DNA of 64,000 bases, from assembly GCA_030549495.1 (NCBI GenBank), contig JAUIRK010001057.1, positions 62,001 through 126,000 of the forward strand. Direction: 5' to 3'. Below are positions 35,140 to 46,949 of the stretch, in pieces. This DNA is from Nectonema munidae. Lineage: Eukaryota > Nematomorpha > Nectonematoida > Nectonematidae. A program made the position numbers and the translations under genes. A model generated the notes under the pieces. It did no database searches. It had not been told where the DNA came from and saw nothing but the letters and a program-made list of their open reading frames with translations. The first letter of the stretch is position 1; every line of letters begins with the position of its first letter.

Positions 35140-36041
35140 GGGCGCGCATCTGGGGGGGGGGGGGGGTGACAGCCCCCTTCCAATGTGATTTCAAGGGGAG
35201 CGAACGAAAAAGCCTTTCGCCCCCCCCCCCCCCCAATAATTTTCTGAATTATATATATCTTTTTTTATAGTATTTATTAGACTTGTTTGTTTTCTGAGTA
35301 GATTTATTACTTTTCTTGTTTAAAGGTGAAGTCTTAGAATGAATATTTAAAATGTATTTTTTCATTAACGTCCACTTTGTTATTATATTTTATTTCAAAT
35401 ATGCTCATTTGAACTATATTCTATGAGAGGCAGTAATGTAACCACTTGTTTGAATAAGAGCGCGTGCATTTTGGCGAGGCAAATGTTTTAATAGCGCATA
35501 ACTATATAAGAAAGTATTCTCTATAATTTAAAGTTTAAAAGTTAATGCCTATCGATTACTGTAACTGAAAGAGTTAGATTGATGTAATAGGATACCCAAG
35601 TTAGGAAAAATGCCCTTATTATATTTGCTAAATATAAATCAAGTCTTTTCTTCCAGAAATCAAATATATGGCATCTTTATTCTTGGATATTGGTTTTATT
35701 TGCTATTTTAATTTTTTTTATATCAAGATTGCTTTCAATAATCAACAGGTGGCCATGTTATAAAAATTTTTGTTTAAAACTTGGTAAAACTAATTTCATT
35801 TATGTAATTTATAGAGTATAACTTTTGGATGGACTATAGCTAGTTTATATGTAGAAAATTTTTTTCCAAAAATTTTAAAGCTTCAATTTCTTTTTAAAAT
35901 GGCCAGATTTAAATTCACGACTTCATACCTGTCAATTCATAGACCCATGTTCTAAATAAATTTTCAAACAATTTACTTTACTGACTCAATATATGTGTAG
36001 GTAGAATATGAAGATTATGTAAGATAATTCTTTGTTTTTCT
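34010..36041. repeat. Intron-like spacer with simple repeats
   Basis: Contains TATTA repeats (34460-34515), (AT)n tracts (34938-34952, 35107-35136), and at about 35138-35240 a CAGGGGCGCGCATCTGG end followed by G runs of about 18 and C runs of about 16 bases, probably one end of a MITE. No gene seen. Confidence 0.5.
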
Positions 36042-36049
36042 GTTTTACT

Positions 36050-36577
36050 CAGGGTCGTATCAAGTGGAAAGCAGTGGGGCAATTGCCCTTCCAAGGTTTC
36101 CAACAAGACAACTGAGGAAGAAGAGTAATGTAGCTGGGATAAACTCCCAGGTTCTATGTTGCCCTAGCAGCAAGGACGCAATCCGAAGAAGGGGAAGAGG
36201 GCAAATTTAAACTTCACCCTTCCCCGACCTCCAATAATTTTCTAAAAGTACTCTATGTACTATATGGCAAGCCCGCCTTCAAAGTCTGGCTCTTATGAGC
36301 ATTGAGAAAGAAGTTCTTGATTGTGCTGATTTTAACGAAGTCATCGATAATTTTGCTACTGCTAAAACACGAAAAATGAACATCTAAGGGAGACTGTCTT
36401 CGACTCAGTCCCTATATATCTGAATTATGTGGCTTAATAAAAATGTGAGCATTTTTTTTCTAAATCACTTTTTAAGCCAGAATGGAGTGAGGATGAGTGA
36501 GAAAAGAAAAAGCAAGGGGTGAGAGGCTCCATTCAGGACCTTTGCCCTGGGGCCCACGATCCCTTGATACGGTTCTG
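36050..36577 (+). mobile_element. hAT element, deleted, with exact target duplication
   Basis: Ends CAGGGTCGTATCAAG / CTTGATACGGTTCTG, with a perfect 8-base duplication GTTTTACT (36042-36049, 36578-36585). Only the C-terminus of the transposase remains (36284-36387): LALMSIEKEVLDCADFNEVI then AKTRKMNI and a stop, typical of ZMYM/TTF-type hATs. The intact ends and duplication argue for a fairly recent insertion of an already deleted copy. Confidence 0.85.
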
Positions 36578-36829
36578 GTTTTACTAATCTAGTTTGATAA
36601 CATTTCGTTGCTAAAAATTTAAAAAGATTATTTTTAGAGTCATAGTATAAAACCTTTATTTGTTTAGAGTCCAGCTAGCATATCTAGAAATAGACTATAC
36701 AGATAGAATGCGACCATCGGTCTCAATAACTGGTAAACGGGAATAAGGAAGGATAAAGCCTTAATTACATCCGATGAGTAGTGATCTATCATCATATATG
36801 AATGCTTTTGTTCTCTTGTTAAGCTTGAA

Positions 36830-38324
36830 GAGTGGTTCACAAACTTTGTAAAAATTTTCTGCGTTGCAGTCTCTCTATAATTTTTTAATAGCTCGGTCTC
36901 ATTTAAAAAAATTAAATCAACATATAAACTACTGTACTAAAAATCGACGCAATTCTTTATTCAAAAATTGTCTGATTAATCCAATCAATGTCAATCGGAT
37001 GGATGCATCTGCTTTGCATAAACCAGTTTGTCTAAATTTAGCTCTGCTTTGGCCAATGCAACTCTCATATCATTACTTGCTTCGAATCTGCTTCGGGATT
37101 TGGTTTCAATCGCAAGTAACATGGAAAACGCTTGTTCACACTCATATGTTGTGGCAAATCGAATCAGATCTTTCAGAGCCATCTTTTCAACATTAGCATA
37201 GGACAGTCCAATTTCAATCGAAATATGGGTATGAGATATTTCACAAAAAGTTGTTTTGCACCTCCTCAATCATTAATCAAACCAATAAACTGTTTGAATT
37301 ATGAAGTCTTCTAAGGCGGCAGATTGCTAATCAAGATCATAAATATGTTTTTGATAAATGGATAGTATTTTTCAAATTTTTATAGGTTAGGAAAATAAAG
37401 AGAAATTTCTTGACTAAGATATGTCACATCGTGTCTTAGCTCCAGGACATCTTCATTTAATGAAAATCTTATTTTCATCAACAAATATGTTGGAAAACCG
37501 AGCAAAATTTTTCTTGCCTAAGAATGTCATAATTTCAGCTCCATTTCAATATCTGTTTATGAGAATGGAGTAGAGTAATCTCTTCCTCGCAGCGAAAGTT
37601 TAAGGGATTCATGATTCAAATATGTTCACTCCAAATGATAGAAATATACGAAAACAGGCATCAGAAAATTTAACATGCATGTCTTTGCTTTGCAGAAATT
37701 GTTGAATTTCTTTGCATAGCATCGCGTTGAAACTTTTTCTATGAAAAGCAACCTCACGTTTGAGTTCAGCAAGAATTTTTCAATTTCAAAATAATTTTCT
37801 TTACGTAACTCTGAAAACAAACAAGTGTTGAAAGCATTTGCTTTAATTAAATGACTTCATTGAGAACATTTTTCAACACATCAAGTATGGTTTTAATTAT
37901 TGGTACCACATCTGTAGATTCTTGCTTAATTTGAGTCTGAAAACTAGAACAAAAATTTCTAGAGGATGGTCAGTATCACACTCCAAGCTTAATACCATGT
38001 GTTGTAAATAACTGTCTACCTTGTCAAATATTTCTCTTTAAGTTTTTTTACTGCTAATAGTTTCCCAAAACAAAAAATTGTCTACAAGGTGTACGTAAAC
38101 GCAAGGGTTAGCTAAGTTTGCAGCATTCATTGTTTCATTGCAAAAAAGTTGAAAATCGAATTTTGGAACAATAAAACCATCTCTGATATTTTGTCATCAG
38201 ACCTCTTTCCTAATAGTCTTCTAACAATATCGTTTGACAGGAAGATATGCTTCAACTTTACAATTTCAGAACTTCCCATTCGAACTTCTTTGCAGCACCG
38301 CGGACTCCGGTTTGAAAACCACTG
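36830..38324 (-). mobile_element. hAT (ZBED/FAM200 type) element, decayed
   Basis: Ends GAGTGGTTCACAAAC (left) and GTTTGAAAACCACTG (right), with a 7/8 duplication (AGCTTGAA 36822-36829, AGCTAGAA 38325-38332). The minus strand carries, in order, SSEIVKLKHIFLSNDIVRRL, a WLS/KV region near 37720-37740 (EKVSTRC), and the C-terminal FATTYECEQAFSMLLAIETK ... AKQMHPSD. The N-terminal BED finger is missing. Several frameshifts and stops. It lies in the presumed LITAF-like intron. Confidence 0.85.
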
Positions 38325-39027
38325 AGCTAGAAGGTTGATGCAATCAGAATTACAAACAAGGTAATTTGACTGGATAAAATCAGTCCAGTTGTGGTGGGAT
38401 TGAGAGCCTACAATGCAAATATAATGTCGGGTAATAATGGTGGTGTTTTTATTTGACAAAAATTTTTTTTATAATAAATTTTGAAAATTATAAAAAAAAG
38501 GGGGCGAAAACTAAAAGATTTTTTCTATTAATAAAAGACCTTGATTTATCTCTGAAAATAAATGCTCTTGTAAAAATCTTCAAAAATGTTTTTAAATATA
38601 AGTTAATAATTTTGAATTTTTTATTACAAATTTAATTAAAAAGTTTACAATTTATAACAAATTTATCTGAGGGAGGCTAACTGCCCCTTGCTCCCCCTCA
38701 ATGCTCCCTTGTACATATCCTTAAAAATATTCTAGTTACAATTAGTGCGAGATAGAAATGGAATATAATATTAGTTCGTAGAATAGTTTCTTGAAATAGA
38801 TAACAGAATATTTTCTCGTTACCCTTGGCAATAAAACATTGAAGTTGAAGTTTCTTGTTGCAAAAATACCTTCAGTTAAGTTTTTGATTCTTATGCAAAG
38901 TGTTTTTTCACTACTCAATGTTACTAAATCCAAAATTCGCTCAAGATTAATCGATACTAAATTTTGAAGAACAAATTCTGGTCCTTGGTAGATTCATCCT
39001 CTAAAATCAAGCGTTACGAAATTAGCC
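38325..39027. other. AT-rich spacer
   Basis: An open minus-strand run continues outside the hAT to 38459 (GSQSHHNWTDFIQSN), with no further support. C-rich text at 38670-38710 resembles the end of a MITE. Nothing else. Confidence 0.3.
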
Positions 39028-39031
39028 TTAA

Positions 39032-39153
39032 CCATTTGAGGACCAGTGGGACACCAGTGTCCCAAGAAATGAAAATCGTATGCTTTAAATATATAAAATT
39101 CCATTGAAAAAGAAAGCAGACGAATCGTCTTCAAAATTTTGGTCTTCAAACGG
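39032..39153 (+). mobile_element. piggyBac-type MITE, subfamily 2
   Basis: TTAA at 39028-39031 and 39154-39157. Ends CCATTTGAGGACCAG ... TTGGTCTTCAAACGG. It holds GGACACCAGTGTCCC and an AAGCAGACGAATCGTCTTC internal palindrome. Similar to 47157-47281. Confidence 0.82.
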
Positions 39154-39157
39154 TTAA

Positions 39158-39287
39158 CCCATTAAGTAGCATAGAAATCAGACGATATCTAAAAAAACGC
39201 AGACGATTTATATTCAAAGTCATTGAAAAAAGCAGACGAAGATGAAATTACTTATGTTCCCAAATGGCAGCATTGGGACTTAATGGG
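39158..39287 (+). mobile_element. piggyBac-type MITE, subfamily 3, abutting
   Basis: Begins right after the TTAA at 39154-39157 that also closes the previous MITE. Ends CCCATTAAGT / ACTTAATGGG; the right flank is TTAG. Three AGACGA motifs inside. Nearly the same as 46950-47079. Confidence 0.82.
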
Positions 39288-39291
39288 TTAG

Positions 39292-41165
39292 GGCAATTAT
39301 AAATTTAATAAAGGGAGTGCAAGGATATGAAAATGTTATTATATTATCAAACCATAGTTGCCAACATCTGGAGGGTAAAAATTATACACTGAAAATGAAA
39401 TAAAATACAGATTTAATAAAAGATACCAAAGATTTTTTATAAATTCAACAGTGTCAATACATGAATAGATAAACAATTTTACTACGGAAACCTTCCATTT
39501 TTTTATATTCCTTTGCCCTGCTTGAAAGTGCCTGGTTTGTGGAGCTTTGTGCTTTCTGACTCATAGAAGGCGGGAGTATAACAAAAAATATTTAACTTGG
39601 CTGCTAGGATTGAGCATAGGTATATTATTTTTATATCTATAAAGAAGTGTTCGAGACAGAAATGACAATTTTTAGTTAGAAGTGTCATTTGTAGTGAATT
39701 AAGTCGTTTTACTTTAGCGTTTACAGTAACATTTTATGATCTCTCTCCGATAAGGATACGACCAAAGTGTAAACCAGACATAAACAAAAAGTGGTAGAAT
39801 TTGTATCTCAAAATGGTAGTCGTTATAAACACTTAAAGATTGTAAAGGGGGCAGAGTTGGCATATATGTAAAACCATTATATTATAACAACGATAACAAT
39901 ACCATTTATAACACTTCCTATACCACAGCAATTTTAATAAAGGCCCGGACGCTTTAAAATTCTAATCCTTTTTTTCATTTGAGAATTTAAATAAAGAATA
40001 CAACTGCATTCCTTTTATTTCATTTAATAATTAAATTTAAAATTTTAAATAAAAAAACCTTTGATTTGTGAAGTATAAAAAGTAAAATTTTATATAGAGA
40101 TATAATGTGGGACTGCGTCTTCATGATAATAGGAGTGAATAGACTGAAAAAATTGGAAAACCTTAAAATAAATTTTCGACCACTGTCGTCATCCTCAAAT
40201 TGTAACATCCTGGGTTATCAAGTCACCCGCATTGAGCGAAAAAGTGAATCATCAATGAATTTTAATCAGAAATAATTATTAATTTTTTCTAATTAAAAAT
40301 CATGTTTTATCACATACAATTAGCTTTGTAATTCTAATACTTATGATGTGAAAAAAAGTATATACTTCAAATTAATTTTTTAATGCGATCAGGCACACAC
40401 ATTTACTTTGACTTATGGAAAGCCTATCTATTTATGGAATGTAATTTGATATTTTAACTTTTAGAAATAGTAACTCCTATCACATTCAAAATAGCTATGA
40501 AAACATGTAGTTCAAAAATGATAATTTCCATAGAGTGTCACATAAAACACGTTTAGTTTCACTCTTATGCATAGTTTATTAAATTGAAGATATAGAAATC
40601 AATAAAAAGTATCCACGAACTCAAAAATAACCTTTTATAACAGATCTTTTAGATTTTGCTGTAGAGTCTAGTGCCATTTTTTTAAATATTTTTTGCTTTT
40701 GTTTTAGAGTTTTTTGGTATATTAGTGACTCTGTTTAAAAATAATGTATTTTTTTAGGAATTTATTGAGTTTCAAGTAGAATCGACAACAAATAACATAA
40801 ATTCTTGTCATTTAAAATATTGCAAGGATCAAAATGACCCCTTTGGATGTTACGGTGACTAAATGATGTTAAAACTTAACCTAATGGAGTGCCCCCTCTC
40901 CCAACTGAAATCTGGCTAGGGGCCTGCGTACATAGATATGAAGTCTATTGGCTATCAATCATCTCAAAGGCATTTTATTGGCTGTTTTTTTGCGAAAAAA
41001 ACTGGAAAAATTGAATTTTCCTTAAAGCTTGACGAAAAATTTCCCCCCGCATGACAATTTCTGAAACTTGACAGCCCTGAACACCGTTCCTGAAAAATTA
41101 AGAATGGGGATGGAAGCTCAGTGAGGAAAAGATAAATGAAGGAAAAAAATATATATTATATATAC
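39292..41165. other. AT-rich spacer
   Basis: A minus-strand piece at 39501-39560 (acceptor CTATGAGTCAG, donor GAAG|GTTTCC; QSSTNQALSSRAKEY) could be a tiny exon but breaks phase with 33901-34005. C-rich text at 40885-40930 and 41040-41090 looks like worn MITE. Nothing else. Confidence 0.3.
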
Positions 41166-41369
41166 TGGAGGAGGTGCAGTAGGCGCCATAACATTCATAA
41201 CCATGTTGTTGTTTGGCGCGAAAGCAGGAGTACATGCTTGTGGATTCGTCGCCATTTTTTTCTCTTCAGGAGCTTGAGTATTCGTGGGAGGAGGAGGGGG
41301 GTTGTTGTTGTTGCTGGGGTCAACGGGGTTGTAAGCGGGCGGCGCTGGGGGCAATCCTTCTTTGTTCAT
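41166..41369 (-). CDS. LITAF-like N-terminal exon (proline-rich, PPxY)
   Basis: Sixty-eight codons starting at an ATG (MNKEGLPPAPPAYNP) and ending at donor CCA|GTATAT in phase 0; an alternative in-frame ATG lies four codons upstream. The product has a PPAY motif (a WW/NEDD4-type ligand), an Asn run, a five-Pro run, and ends in an Ala/Met/Pro stretch. This is the layout of LITAF/SIMPLE-family N-termini, which recruit NEDD4-type ligases and ESCRT on endosomes. The zinc-binding LITAF domain that should follow is not in this exon. Reading past the donor gives hydrophobic codons, then a stop. The family call rests on composition and the motif, so it is tentative. Confidence 0.55.
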
Positions 41370-41889
41370 ATATCTTTTCATTAAATACAGAAAAAATGAA
41401 AGTGTCAGTTGAATGAATAAATAAATACACATATGATTCAGTCGCTCTCAAATTTTTTCTATAAATTTTTTGTAAAAAATTTGCAACCTTTTGTCGTGTC
41501 ACATTCAAATGTCATGATTCGACTTAATGTACGCGTAAAATTTATTCTAACCCTTCGACTCCTTGTATTCATAAATTCTCTCAATTCGATATCATTATTT
41601 TAATTAATTAGAAGAATTTTTTGACTTCTGAGTAAACTTTCAAAATTACTTTTCTTGATTCTTTGATTGGATATTTAAATTTTCTTTTGCCAATCCAAAT
41701 TTGAATAGTCAATCCAGCCATAGTTGATCAAAAACAGTATTGTAGTCAGGAATTTGAACAAGGATTTACTCATTTTTCAGAGAGTGGGGGACATATTAAT
41801 AGAACTTAACTATACATTAATTAATTAAGTTGTTTGTGGCGTTCGCACCCATCCTTTCGGATATCGTGGCCCGCCCAGTATGCTAAGTC

Positions 41890-42175
41890 CAAGTCTACCT
41901 GAACTTTCCATCCCACTAAACTAACCTTGTTACAAAAGAATAGCTATACCTTGTTATATATATTATTTTACAAGAATTTATGTTACAATATATAAATACA
42001 TCTGAGTGAACGATACTATCCTAACGCGAACGCTCCCAATTTGGGAAACAAACTTATTGTCTAGTGATAGCTTGATTACTAACCACGTAGAATCGGGTCG
42101 CTAGAGCACTACCTAACCGTAAAAACCTTTGAATTCTTCAGAGGAAGAAAACCAGGGTAAAAAACCGGCACGCTT
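41890..42175 (+). repeat. Dispersed repeat, copy 1 of a direct pair
   Basis: Matches 45575-45860 in the same orientation: ACTTTCCATCCCACTAAA, ATATTATTTTACAAGAATTTA, GAACGCTyaCAAATTGGGAAAC, GAATCGGGTC, then CCGTAAAAACCTTTGAATTC and TTCAGAGGAAGAAAACCAG. Length about 285. GGTTTGAATCGGG in copy 2 recalls a pol III B box, so a SINE is possible. No ORF. Confidence 0.65.
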
Positions 42176-42179
42176 AACT

Positions 42180-43324
42180 ATACAACATACTTTTTCTCTA
42201 TGGTCTGAAATAATTCTCTATAATTTGGAGCTTCTCTCTCTCATATAAATCTTTATTTTTTTGATTAATTTACAATTGTTTGTTATTTGATTTTTATTAA
42301 ATAAATATTTTATTCCAATATTTTATTTTATTTTTAATATTCTTAAAAAACTGTGTTTATTCATTTTACTCACTTTTTCAGCCTACCTAATTCCACCTTA
42401 AGTACATATAACCCACCATAGAGAGATTACGAAATGTAGACAAAAAATAGAAATTCCTATAAAAAGTTGTATCTAAAACAATATTGTTCCGAGTAGGTAA
42501 TGTAAAAAAGATGAAACACGCACGTCCGTATTTAAATCTCTAAGAATCAAAATGCCCAAAATTTATCCCAAACAGGCTACACTTGTATACCGGGTAAACA
42601 CCATCTTCACACAAATTTTTTAAATAAACCGAGAAAGTGCTCTTTTTATAACTTCCAAAAGAATATAGGCTTTAAAATTTATACAAAAACTTCGTGTCTA
42701 AAAGCCATTCTATTAACGGAAACAAAGTATTTATTACGTTTATTTTATAACAAAATACTGTTTAAGTAATGAATTTTAACACCTTTTTTAATTTTTTTGT
42801 TTATGGTATCAAAATTGAATAATATCTGAAAATAATCAATTTCGTAATTGCTTGTCTACAAATGTGCACCCTTAGAATTGGATCAATATATAAGTATGTG
42901 AAAAGGGATGAACGTTCAAATATTGGATTTGTCAAGTCTTTATTAAAAATACAAAAATTAAAATAGCACAACTGGTCCATGCAGCAATAACGCCTTAATA
43001 TCCATAGAAATATGGACTAATTAAAAAAGATGTACAAAGCCGTTTAAATAGACCTCCATTCACTTGCACTTAATTTCTGGTATCCTCATTAACAATAGGG
43101 TTGGATCCGATTCTAGATTAAGATTTTGATTCTGATTCAGATGAGTAAAATATATATTTGTAGGTATTTACAAGCGAATTCATCTAGCTGTGGAACCATT
43201 GATTGCTTCAGTAGTTTACAGTAGGTTAGTGTATCATCCATCACCTGTGCTGATGCGTGATTCGCTGAAATATGCATAAAGTTGTTCGTCATAGCTGCCA
43301 AACACTAAACGTCATGTGTACTCT
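42180..43324. other. AT-rich spacer, no gene seen
   Basis: Nothing supported. A GATTCTGATTC-type simple tract lies at 43105-43140. Confidence 0.35.
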
Positions 43325-45570
43325 CAGGTGGATTCTTAACCTTTTTCATTTGCCGACCCATTTTACGTACGACACAAATACTCACGATCCAACATGTAAA
43401 AAAAATAAGACGGATAATAAAAACAATATTATCTAACTTTGATTTAAGAAATCAAAATGTTTTTATTGATTTACAAAAGAAACATGTTATTTATTACAAT
43501 GTTTTAATTTGACAAAGAAGTTACAATTAATGAGAACGTTGAGTTTGAAGTTTTCTTGAAAGCTCTTCAAAACGGGGTTTTATTGTTGACAGACAACATC
43601 GCATGTCGTGCTCCGGTGATAAACGATTTCGATATTTATTTTTAACAGCCATAAGAGTTGAAAAACCAGTCTAACACAAATACGTTGGTGGGAAAGGAAG
43701 AAGGACATCAAGTGCTTGGAACCTCACCACTTTTTTTCTTTATAAATCCTTATCCAGGAAGAACTAAAAGTTTCTGTTTTAAAATCATATTCAAGAGCTT
43801 TGTCATTTTTTATTTCAATTAGTTTTTTATTTTTTCCAGCTGCTGCACTACAATTTTTTTGACTTCATAGGAAGCTTTATGAATTGTCTGCAAAATCAAA
43901 ATAAGGTTGGGAAATGAAGTTTTTCCAATGGAAATTTTTCGTTTCCACAAGCTGAGTTTTTCTTTGAATGCTGTCAACTTTTCTGCTGTTCCTACCAGTG
44001 TCTCAATTTGATGTATTAAATTTGTTAATTTCTGTAAAAATGTCTGTGAGGTACGCCAATTGTAAAAGCCATTTTGAATCGTCAAACCTAGAAACAAGTT
44101 GCTGTTTTTGATCCACCAAAAATATCTGAACTTCTTCTCTCATTTCCAGTAACCTCTGAATAACTATCCCTCGAGATAATCATCGAACCTCAGGATGGTA
44201 GAGCAAATGGGTATGTTCTGACCCAAAATCTTTGCAGATCCGATTAAAAATTCTACTATTTAGTGATCTAGAGATTAAATGAATTTAACGATTTGATTGA
44301 CTTCTTTCATTACAACATTTAACTCCTCAGAAAGACGTTTAGCTGCAAGGTTCTTGGGGCGAAGAAGAGAATAAGTACTTCTCGGTTCACATTTTTTACT
44401 CCACTTGTAAATCCCTGACGAGCTCCAAGCATGGCTGCTGCACCATCACAGCACACACAGTAACATTGATTCCAGGATAGTCCTTCATCTTTTTAAAAAG
44501 AATTCACCATTTTAAATATGTCTTCACTAGTTGTGGTAGTATGAAGCGGCTTTTAAAAGAGAAATTTTTCTTTCATATCGTTTGCTCCTTGATATCATCT
44601 TACATACAACATCAGTTGAGCATCATTACTAATGTTCGTCGATTCATCCAAATGAAGACTAAATTGACCACTCTTTTTCAAAGACTCAATTAATTAACTT
44701 TTGATATCGTTGACATGTCAACAATGCGAAAATGAACTGTGTCATTCGATAATAGTATCTCTTGAATTTTCTTGGCAACATCATCTCCACATACTGTTCT
44801 GACCATGTCAATAGAAGCAGGTTTCACTAAATCTTCTCCGATTGTGTGAGACTTTTTCTGTTTTGCAATTTTCCAAGCTGCCAGGAAAGATGCCATAGTA
44901 GTAGAATGGGAAAGGGAAAAAGGTCCTTTGTCACTTTGCCTATCAAATCTCTGGCGTATTTGCATTTCTTTTTTCTCGAAGAATTTTTTGTCACTGTTAG
45001 AAAAAGTAGCATGTTTAGTTTCAAGATGACGCTTCAATTTATTTTCTTTCATCGACTCGTTGCTAAGCACTTCCATACATAAAACACATTGGGGCTTTGA
45101 TGCACCACGATCTTTTAATTTTGTAAATCCGAGATTGAGAAATTCTTCTTTATATGGACGTTTATGATCCATAGTGATGGAATAAGGTCAAAAGAACGAT
45201 AAATTAATTACTTGCTCACACCTTCGAGAACAAGATAAAAATGAATGCATATTAGCGCTGTCAATGCTCTTTTATTTCCTAAATTGATTGACATGTATTG
45301 ACAAATATTTACTGTAAATGTGTCAGAGTTGCAATACTTATGTTAATTGCGCTCTCGCTATAACATGATAAATATTTGATTTAATTACAAGTGTGTACAG
45401 TCGCATGGACTAGAGAATATAGATTTATTGTTTTCTACTCATATAATTAAGTTTATTTTTGTTATTTCAAGATTTTTTACATTCCTGTTTTTCTCATTGG
45501 CCCTTGGCGACCTAAAAGACATTGCCAGGCGACCCAAATTTCGTTCGCGATCGAGGTTTAAGAACCGCTG
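43325..45570 (-). mobile_element. hAT (ZBED5/FAM200 type) transposon, broken
   Basis: Ends CAGGTGGATTCTTAACC and GGTTTAAGAACCGCTG match as an inverted pair; the 8-base flanks do not agree clearly. The minus-strand transposase starts at an ATG at 45172 (MDHKRPYKEEFLNLGFTKL). It holds a BED-type finger (PQCVLCMEVLSNESM ... KLKRHLETKH), KKSHTIGEDLVKPA and LLSNDTVHFRIVDMS. From 44690 to 43820 the gene continues in pieces (LAAKRLSEEL-like, AFKEKLSLWKRK). Its C-terminal end is lost or too decayed to see. The 160-codon intact N-terminal half suggests moderate age. Confidence 0.85.
44690..45172 (-). pseudogene. hAT transposase N-terminal half (BED finger)
   Basis: A 160-codon open frame with a C2H2-like BED finger: C at residues about 29 and 32 (CVLC) and H at about 49 and 54 (HLETKH). 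A Lys-rich linker and the conserved KKxHTIGE motif follow. This is the same protein family as domesticated ZBED5, FAM200 and SCAND3, but here it lies between hAT ends and the downstream gene is broken, so it is not a domesticated copy. Confidence 0.8.
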
Positions 45571-45574
45571 GTCT

Positions 45575-45860
45575 AGGACCTAACTGTACTTTCCATCCCA
45601 CTAAAAAACTAAGAACGGCCCCTAGAACTGCATAACTATACATTGATAAATATTATTTTACAAGAATTTAGGTTTCAAATATATGAATACAGCTAAGTGA
45701 ATGATAAAATCACAACACGAACGCTTACAAATTGGGAAACCATCTTAATATCTTGTGTTTTCTTAATTACTAACAGGTTTGAATCGGGTCGGCACAGCAC
45801 TAAATAACCGTAAAAACCTTTGAATTCTTCAGAGGAAGAAAACCAGCATAAAAAACCTGC
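45575..45860 (+). repeat. Dispersed repeat, copy 2
   Basis: Direct copy of 41890-42175. It starts within a few bases of the right end of the hAT at 45570, so the hAT may have inserted at or into this repeat. Confidence 0.65.
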
Positions 45861-46009
45861 ACAAAGAAATGTAGCTTTCTACAGATCTGTGAGTTTTGGG
45901 ATATAATATTTGAATAAATAATATAAATTAAAAAAACTTTTAAAAAGGTTAATTCTCCAGTTATTTTTGAAAAAATATTTATAGTTACAAAAAAAACTTA
46001 ATAGTAGAG

Positions 46010-46260
46010 ATGTATCGGATGTCAAATTTTTTATATCCACGAATGCAGATGCGGATATCAAATTTGACATCCTAGCGGATGGGGATACAGACGTGAAAAT
46101 AATTTTTTTAGTTCTAAAAATTTAGAGAGATGTCAATGTATATGTGTTATCATAAAGGCGTACTTATAAAATTTTTGGATAAAGTCTAAAAAACTGTTTA
46201 AAAATTGCGGATGTTGAAACTAAATGATCAACGGATGAGGATGTGAAATATTATCAAAGG
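46010..46260. repeat. GCGGATATC/GGATG-type degenerate repeat
   Basis: An inverted pair GATGTCAAATTT / AAATTTGACATC lies 40 bases apart at 46018-46070, with repeated GCGGAT / CGGATG text around it and at 46205-46240. No ORF. The rest of 45860-46586 is AT-rich with an (AT)n tract. Confidence 0.45.
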
Positions 46261-46586
46261 ATTTAATATTTAGTAAAAGTTAAAAAAAAAAAGTAAAATT
46301 ATTATCTGATCAAACTTTTTTAAAAGTGCTATACAAAAATTTTTATCTACAATATATTCTCTATTTTTGGTTAATATATATATATATATTCTCTATTTTT
46401 GGTATAATTATTTTAATTTTAACTATATAAATAGTAAAGACGCTTTAAATAGTTATATTACTACTTGTAATTAAAATTTACATTTAGTAAAGTTTATTTT
46501 ACTACTTTTTTTACTATTAAACTTGCAATATTACTATTTATTTTTTTTCATATATATATAGAAACCTATAGGTTAATCCAGGTCAG

Positions 46587-46862
46587 CAGGGTCGGCCTTA
46601 GGCCACTGCAACCTATGCCGCAGCAGTGGGCCCCGCGCTTCTAATTTTTCATTTTGATGATATATTGTATGATTTCGCTAAATGCAAGGTTTGCAAGTAA
46701 AGTTACTTTGATCGTCATTTTTTGTTAATGAAAAAGTAATAAAACAAACCTTTTCTTTTTTTCAAAATCTTATTTCTCACTTCTAATCTTTTTTTCCTAC
46801 CCACACTGGGTCCCGCGCAATCCATTTTGCATAGGACTCCGCGATCACCTGGGTCTGCCCTG
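46587..46862. mobile_element. hAT-type MITE
   Basis: Ends CAGGGTCGGCC / GGTCTGCCCTG with a 7/8 duplication (CAGGTCAG 46579-46586, CATGTCAG 46863-46870). G+C-rich arms, AT-rich centre, no ORF. Confidence 0.8.
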
Positions 46863-46949
46863 CATGTCAGTGTAGGCTTGTTGGCTAGTGAGTTTGTAAG
46901 TTTGTAAAATTAATTACACCTACTTTTTAAGAACAAAGATCTGCTTTAA

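Noticed and set aside
39501-39560. Micro-exon of the LITAF-like gene
   Set aside because: Has acceptable splice signals, but including it shifts the 33901 exon out of its Ala/Pro-rich frame.
41136-41416. Plus-strand ORFs over the LITAF-like exon
   Set aside because: Antisense shadows of a proline-rich exon; Cys/Gly/Arg-rich readings with no splice support.
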